19,119 bases of DNA from W0P28-013 sp963658575. Lineage in GTDB: Bacteria; Bacteroidota; Bacteroidia; Bacteroidales; Paludibacteraceae. The stretch covers positions 1 to 19,119 of the forward strand of contig CAVKQB010000044.1 in the NCBI GenBank assembly GCA_963658575.1, written 5' to 3'. A program made the translations under genes and the position numbers. Below, in pieces: positions 14,556-19,119 of the stretch. The notes beneath the pieces are model-generated. The model made no database searches and was not told the origin of the DNA. It saw nothing but the letters and a program-made list of their open reading frames with translations. Every line of letters begins with the position of its first letter. Positions within the stretch are counted from its first letter, which is position 1.

Positions 14556-14744
14556 ATGGCACATCCTAAACGAAAACATTCGAAACAGAGAACAGCCAAA
14601 CGCCGCACGCACGACGTAGCGGTTGCACCTACGTTGGCCGTTTGCTCCAATTGCGGCGCCACGCACATCTACCACACCGTTTGCCCCGAATGCGGCTACT
14701 ACCGCGGCAAATTGGCCATCGAGATGAACGCTGCCGAAGCCTGA
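14556..14744 (+). CDS. rpmF: 50S ribosomal protein L32
   Basis: This 62-residue protein begins MAHPKRKHSKQRTAKRRTHD, the typical basic L32 N-terminus (MAxPKxKxSKxRxxxRRxH). It then has the zinc ribbon CSNC (residues 30-33) and CPEC (43-46). It is a component of the large ribosomal subunit. It is co-transcribed with the DUF177 gene and ends in a terminator 29 bp downstream. Four cysteines mark the zinc-binding (C+) form. Confidence 0.97.
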   Translation: MAHPKRKHSKQRTAKRRTHDVAVAPTLAVCSNCGATHIYHTVCPECGYYRGKLAIEMNAAEA

Positions 14745-14772
14745 TTCTGTTGTCGAATAAGAAAAACAGACA

Positions 14773-14801
14773 ATCCTCGCCCCAAAAGGCGGGGATTTTT
14801 T
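14773..14801 (+). terminator. Rho-independent terminator after rpmF
   Basis: ATCCTCGCC (14773-14781) pairs with GGCGGGGAT (14788-14796), nine pairs with one G-T wobble, around a CCAAAA loop, followed by six T. Confidence 0.88.
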
Positions 14802-14811
14802 CGTGCGAAAA

Positions 14812-14843
14812 ATTGCTGAAAAGCGAATTTTTTGCTATCTTTG
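14812..14843 (+). promoter_or_regulatory. yraN promoter
   Basis: TATCTTTG (14836-14843) matches the -7 consensus; ATTG (14812-14815) lies 20 bp upstream. The yraN start at 14866 is 22 bp downstream. Confidence 0.65.
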
Positions 14844-14865
14844 CATCGGACGAACGCAAAAAAAG

Positions 14866-15231
14866 ATGGCAGAGCACAACGATTTTGGCAAAGAGGGCGA
14901 ACTGCACGCGCAAGCCTACCTGCGCCACCAAGGCTACACGCTGCTCGACTGCAACTGGCGCAGCGGCAAAAACGAACTCGATATCGTGGCCGAAAAGGCC
15001 GGCATGCTGGTGGTAGTGGAGGTGAAATCGCGCTCGACCGAGTTTTTCGAGCACCCGAAAGATGCCGTTACGCCCGCCAAAATCAGACGCACGGTGCAGG
15101 CCGCCCACGACTATCTGCAGCAGCACGATTTGGACATGGAGGTGCGTTTCGACGTGGTGAGCGTGGTGCCGCACGGCGCAGAATTTTGCATCGAACATAT
15201 CGAAGACGCATTTTTTCCGCCTGTGAATTAG
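14866..15231 (+). CDS. yraN: YraN/UPF0102-family endonuclease-like protein
   Basis: From the ATG at 14866 (MAEHNDFGKEGELHAQAYLR) the protein has 121 residues, the normal size of the family. It has a PD-(D/E)XK-type nuclease fold, with the signature NELDIVAEKAGMLVVVEVKS, where Asp and the Glu-x-Lys supply the probable metal site. The precise biochemical role of this widely conserved family is not settled. An ATG at 14803 would place the promoter within the gene and is less likely. This is host chromosome. Confidence 0.93.
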   Translation: MAEHNDFGKEGELHAQAYLRHQGYTLLDCNWRSGKNELDIVAEKAGMLVVVEVKSRSTEFFEHPKDAVTPAKIRRTVQAAHDYLQQHDLDMEVRFDVVSVVPHGAEFCIEHIEDAFFPPVN

Positions 15232-15290
15232 TTAAAAATCAACCGTTTGTAAAAAAATAACCTTTTTTCTCCGAAAAAAATCTGTTTTTG

Positions 15291-15322
15291 TTTGCGTTGT
15301 ACAAAAAAATAGTGTACCTTTG
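15291..15322 (+). promoter_or_regulatory. tRNA-Asn promoter
   Basis: TTTG (15291-15294), 20 bp, then TACCTTTG (15315-15322) is a consensus Bacteroidetes promoter; the tRNA starts 33 bp downstream. Confidence 0.8.
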
Positions 15323-15355
15323 CAGCGCAAAATCGGAAAAGAGATTTTCTGCATT

Positions 15356-15429
15356 GCTTCATTAGCTCAGTTGGTTAGAGCACCTGACTGTTAATCAGGG
15401 GGTCTAAGGTTCAAGTCCTTAATGAAGCG
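15356..15429 (+). tRNA. tRNA-Asn (GTT)
   Basis: A full 74-base cloverleaf is seen: acceptor GCTTCAT with ATGAAGC, D stem GCTC/GAGC, anticodon stem CCTGA/TCAGG with loop CTGTTAA (anticodon GTT), variable loop GGGTC, T stem TAAGG/CCTTA with loop TTCAAGT, discriminator G. CCA is not encoded. A strong promoter precedes and a terminator follows. Mobile DNA begins soon after its 3' end. Confidence 0.97.
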
Positions 15430-15435
15430 CAGCTG

Positions 15436-15475
15436 AAAATCAGGGAGTTACAAACGAAACTCCCTGATTTTTTTT
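15436..15475 (+). terminator. Rho-independent terminator of tRNA-Asn
   Basis: AAAATCAGGGAGTT (15436-15449) pairs perfectly with AACTCCCTGATTTT (15458-15471) around an 8-base loop and is followed by more T. It marks the last clear host feature before the mobile-element remnant. Confidence 0.9.
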
Positions 15476-15632
15476 GCTCTTGAGGTAAGTGAAGCGAGCA
15501 GTATCATGCGTGCATCGGCACGCTTTGCCGAAACAGGACGGTATCTCTCACTGTCGTATCTTAAAAGTATAGGAGATAAGGCAGAAAAAACATTTACCAA
15601 GTATTCAAATAAAAACTTAGAGGAGGCTAAAA

Positions 15633-15782
15633 ATGAGAGACCTGAATTGGCTATGCCCGCAGGACAAACTAATGCTGGCGGACGAGGAGAGACCGACCGA
15701 CTGGGAGCAGATGGAAAGGGTAATGAAAATCTTGGACGAAAGGGAGTCTTTGAGAGAGCAGAATGGAAAAGCAACGAAGTAG
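15633..15782 (+). CDS. small hypothetical protein, 49 aa, strong Shine-Dalgarno site
   Basis: The ORF reads MRDLNWLCPQDKLMLADEER, then PTDWEQMERVMKILDERESL, then a short Lys-rich end, TAG at 15780-15782. It is acidic and mostly helical, with no recognised family. A perfect AGGAGG (15621-15626) sits six bases before the ATG. Bacteroidetes genes seldom carry such a site, and no other gene in this window does. It lies between the tRNA terminator and the breakpoint of the large polyvalent gene, so it belongs to, or is a leftover of, mobile DNA. The upstream 150 bp (15476-15632) hold an open frame without clear meaning. Confidence 0.5.
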   Translation: MRDLNWLCPQDKLMLADEERPTDWEQMERVMKILDERESLREQNGKATK

Positions 15783-18700
15783 GCATTGGTGAGGAGCCCG
15801 TGCAGGTATGGTCGTCGGACAGCGGCGAGCCACTACCCACAACGGCAACTGCTTCATCAGTTCCACGCCACGCCTCCATAGTTCGGGGTTGGCACGCTGG
15901 CACGCCGTGTCCCACAGGTGCGTGTACTCGTGGATAGGCGTGTTCGGGTTCAAGCCACGAGCGGTAAGGTAGATTTTGCCGCCCTTTGCATAACCATAGA
16001 TAGTGCCGTCGGAGGTTTGAAGAAACTCCCTTTTTTGCGGCTGCCTGCCTGCACGGCGCACTATTTCGTCCACCTCCTCGTTGGATAGCACTCGGTTCAC
16101 TTTCATCGCTCCTGTGATAATCCACGGGTCTGTTTCGGGATTAGGGTTGGTGCGGTAGCGGTAGAAGCCATCGGTAGGCAGATGTTTCAGCCCCGCATAG
16201 GAGTGGCGATACTTGCCATTGTCGGTGTAGCCCTCTTGCTCTGCCTCTTGTTGGTAGTTGTTGTCGGCTGCATACTCTACCTCTGCCCAAACAAAGTCTT
16301 TCGGAAACAGAGTGCGGTTGCCGTCTGCGTCTTTGCGGTTGAACTGCAGAGCATAAGGTATCTCTCCGAGGTGCCAGCCAGGACGGTATGCGAGTTGTCC
16401 GCTGCCGCCTTGTGTGCCTTTGCCTCCTGCTTTGACTTGTGGGCGACCGGTCTTACTCTCTCCGGCGATAGGTGCTGCGTCTGCATTGAGCCATACGCCT
16501 ACGGGCGTGTCTGCTCCGTTGGGATTGGCAACCATAGGAGGATAGAGTTTGCCGTCTTTGCCACGATAGAAGACCTTATAGCCGATACCTGTTTTCTTGG
16601 GGGCAGGGGTGGTACGGACGGAGAATTGAGGGGTATCTGCATTTTTTCCGACAAAAGATTTGGCAGTGTCAAAATCTTGCACTATCTTTGCAGCAGAAAT
16701 AGCACCTTTGTTATTACCGGTGGGCGCAATTGGAGCGTCAGTGTCGATGTAACGAAGGGCTTTTTCTTTATCTACCGATAGCAGTTTTCCATCATTTATC
16801 CAATTTATTACGCTTGTTCTGTTCTTATCATACAAAGAACTAACCTCTACAAAATCTTGTATTTCGGCTCCTTTTATGTCTATAGCGACCAATGTGTTGC
16901 GACCATTGATGAGCATCTCTGTCAAAACCGCAAAGGTGTTGTCATGTGAACCATTGAATACTGCAATCGGATTCTGCATATACAATGGCAGGTTGCGGAC
17001 ATCCTCTTTGGCGAATTGATGCGCTTTCATTTTTTTACGTAACACCTCACCATTCAAACGAATGCCGACATTTGGCATCCCTGCTAAAAGTAATGCTTCT
17101 GACGGCATACCGCAGTTGAACTTGATATTATCGGCATTCTCATCGGTGTATCGATTGAGCGTGTCGTTGAACTGCTCCGTAACTGCCATTAGTTCGGCAT
17201 TGCTCTGCTTGGCGAGTACTTGCTCTGCTTCTTCATCGCTGACTTGCTCGACCTCAATGCCTGCCTTTTCGAGCATATCGAGTACGGCTTGTGTGGCAGC
17301 ACTCTGTGCTGGGGTGGCGGCGGTGCGGTTCTCACTGCCGATGCTGAAGCGCGGGTCGCTCTGCACTTGCTCGCCGTCTTTGTAGTGTTCCTCTGAATAC
17401 AATTGCCCATCCGATTCCCACTCCCTGGCCGTTCCGTCCAATAAGCCGTTTTTATAATTCTTTTCCTCAAGCAATTGCCCATCTTCATACCACTGCCTGG
17501 CGATTCCGTCTATGTCGCCGTCTTTGTAGTTCATATCCATGCACAACTGACCGTTCTTATACCACCGCCTGTGCACTCCATCGTATTCGCCGTCTTTGTA
17601 GTTTATCTCTGTTTCCTGCTGACCGTTATCGTACCAAGTTCTGCGTACTCCGTCTATGATGCCGTTTTTGTAGTTCTCCTCTTCAATCAATTGCCCATTC
17701 GAATTCCACTTCCTGCGTACTCCGTCTATGATGCCGTCTTTGTAGTTTATCTCTGAATACAATTGCCCATCCAGTTCCCACTCCCTGGCTGTTCCGTCCA
17801 ATAAGCCGTTTTTATAATTCATTTCCTCAAGCAATTGCCCATCTTCATACCACTGCCTGGCGATTCCGTCTATGTCGCCGTCTTTGTAGTTCATATCCAT
17901 GCACAACTGACCGTTCTCATGCCAATTCCTGTGCACTCCATCGAGTTTGCCGTCTTTGTAGTTCTCATCCACGCGCAACTGACCGTTCTTATCCCACCGC
18001 CTGTGCACGCCATCGTATTCGCCGTTTTTGTAGTTTATCTCTGTTGCCTGCTGACCGTTATCGTACCAAGTTCTGCGTACTCCGTCGAGTTCGCCGTCTT
18101 TGTAGTGTTCCTCTTTAAGCAATTGTCCATTCACATACCACTCCCTGCGTACTCCGTCTTCTACATTGTTTTTTGAGTTTGCCTCTGACTTTAATTGACC
18201 ATTCTCATACCAAGTCCTGCGCACGCCATCATATTTGTCATTTTTATAATTAATTTCTTCAGACTGCTGACCATTCTTATACCAAGTTCTGAACACTCCA
18301 TCATATTCGCCGTTTTTATAGTTAATTTCAGTTTTCAACTGACCATTCGGGTACCATACACGTGTGATGCCGTTAAGCCTCTCGTGCTTGTAGGTCTCCT
18401 CTAACCATAAGTGTCCGTCCTCGTTCCATTCGTAGTACTTGCCCTCTTTCTTGTTGCCGAGGTGCATACGCCCTACTTGTGTAAGTTCGCCCGTTTCGGG
18501 GTTGAACTCCAAAGTACCCGTGCGTCCCATTTTGTCGTTGGGGATTTTGCTCTCGACAGGTATGGCTGTGCCGTGCGATTTGTCGCTCAAGTCCCACCAC
18601 TCCGATTCTGCATCTTCGCTGGCGCAGAACGAGACAACCTCTCCGTTATAGAGAGCCACCTTACGTTGTGTGCCGTCGTAGTGTTTCCACATCTCCATAG

Positions 18701-19119
18701 AGTGGTCGGTGAGTACGCCGTTGTTGTCGGCATAAAGCACGCACCACGGGCTGACACTCTTGCCCAAGTGGTCGTTCATCAAGTCGCGCACGGCTTGGCG
18801 ACCCGCTTGGCTGTCGGCTACATCGTACACTACGATACCGTTGCCGTAGTCCGTCTTGTTGGTAAGCACATCGGGGTAAGCGTCGGGCGACAGTAGTTCG
18901 CGCTTGGGTGCGCTTTCGTCTATCTGCTGCTTGCGGTACGCCTCGCATATCTCGCCTGCCGAAGCATACGACAGCGGGTCTTTCTTGGTCTTATTACATA
19001 TCTTCAACGCTTGGTCTACCAACGGCTTGTCTTCGGGCAGGCGAATGTTGCCCTCCCCATACCAGCGTGCCATAGCCAACTGCGCCACGGGCGGGTACTC
19101 ATCGACAAAGCGTTTGAAC
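15669..19119 (-). pseudogene. large phage/mobile-element polyvalent protein, C-terminally truncated, N-terminus outside the window
   Basis: The frame is open from the window edge (first codons FKRFVDEYPPVAQLA) to a stop at 15669, about 1149 residues. In order it has: a Bacteroidales-phage domain at about 40-210 (VLTNKTDYGNGIVVYDVADS); 14 YwqK/MORN_2-like repeats (17382-18389); a MuF-C-like domain at about residues 655-795 (RLNGEVLRKKMKAHQF, later SLYDKNRTSVINWINDGKLL); a conserved domain beginning GYKVFYRGKDGKLYPP; and a metalloprotease motif HEYTH at 15932-15918. Shortly after HEYTHLWDTACQRANPELW and LMKQLPLW, near 15830, the sequence turns into protein-unlike residues up to the stop. The usual continuation of such domains is missing, so the gene is cut there. 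Such giant proteins are injected or carried by phages and conjugative elements as effectors. Whether it is still expressed is unknown. Confidence 0.75.
17382..18389 (-). repeat. 14 tandem 72-bp repeats coding for YwqK/MORN_2-like units
   Basis: Each 24-residue unit follows K(N/D)GxxDGvxRxWyxNGQlxxExNY. The array is exactly 14 x 72 bp, with a degenerate unit (YYEWNEDGHLWLEETY) just before. Units 8-9 and 13-14 are almost identical at DNA level at an offset of 360 bp (for example CTCTGAATACAATTGCCCAT at 17391 and 17751), and units 5-6 resemble 11-12 at an offset of 432 bp. The frame is kept throughout. These patterns show recent duplication or gene conversion within the array. MORN_2 repeats form extended beta-hairpin stacks, often in contact-dependent or effector proteins. 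Confidence 0.95.

Noticed and set aside
15356..15429. tRNA-Asn as attachment site of the left integrase
   Set aside because: No copy of the tRNA 3' end is found near 11521-11750, and about 4 kb of ordinary host genes separate the two.
15506..15937. Plus-strand ORF of 143 codons
   Set aside because: It spans the breakpoint and runs antisense into the polyvalent gene; its Gly/Arg-rich middle looks like a shifted reading of the 49-codon gene, which has a ribosome-binding site.
17382..18389. Possible CRISPR array (regular repeats)
   Set aside because: Units are contiguous 72-bp coding repeats in one open frame with no spacers, and no cas genes are near.

Overview
The window looks like a chromosome segment of a Bacteroidales-type Bacteroidetes. 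Nine promoters fit the Bacteroidetes pattern (TTTG-like -33 box, 19-20 bp, TAnnTTTG-like -7 box). Apart from one odd small gene, classical Shine-Dalgarno sites are rare. Families and wording of many proteins match those of Bacteroidales hosts and prophages. Genus cannot be fixed from the sequence.

Region A (1 to about 11.6 kb) is the right part of a temperate-phage-like element. Read leftward from a control region at 8726-8937, the minus strand carries an early operon: small unknown genes, a helix-turn-helix protein, an SMC/Rad50-like ATPase, a RecT/Bet annealing protein, a metallo-beta-lactamase-fold hydrolase, a helix-turn-helix replication initiator and an overlapping unknown gene. A self-contained HicAB toxin-antitoxin cassette with its own promoter and terminator follows. 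Then comes a second small operon: an unknown protein, a ParB-domain DNA adenine methyltransferase, and the first codons of an S-adenosylmethionine synthetase that runs off the window. Rightward from the control region are the lysogeny genes: a repressor-like protein, a GIY-YIG (T5orf172-type) protein, a small HTH protein and a complete tyrosine integrase.

Region B (about 11.6-15.48 kb) is host chromosome: a repeat-rich intergenic stretch, a P1B-2 type Zn/Cd/Pb-exporting ATPase, the yceD(DUF177)-rpmF pair, yraN and tRNA-Asn(GTT).

Region C (about 15.48-19.12 kb) starts right after the tRNA terminator. It holds a 49-codon gene with an unusually strong Shine-Dalgarno site, then an apparent breakpoint near 15.78-15.83 kb. 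Beyond that, on the minus strand, lies a very large phage/mobile-element polyvalent protein, truncated at its C-terminus and open at its N-terminus. It has 14 YwqK/MORN_2-like repeats of exactly 72 bp, a MuF-C-like domain and an HEYTH metalloprotease motif that sits just before the break.

The most striking points are: a lambda-like origin (19-bp iterons next to a very AT-rich tract) inside the initiator gene; the pairing of a phage methyltransferase with its own SAM synthetase; a Rad50-like ATPase/RecT/MBL recombination module without a visible SbcD; shared boxes at two early promoters that could be operators; and the recombining repeat array in the large protein.
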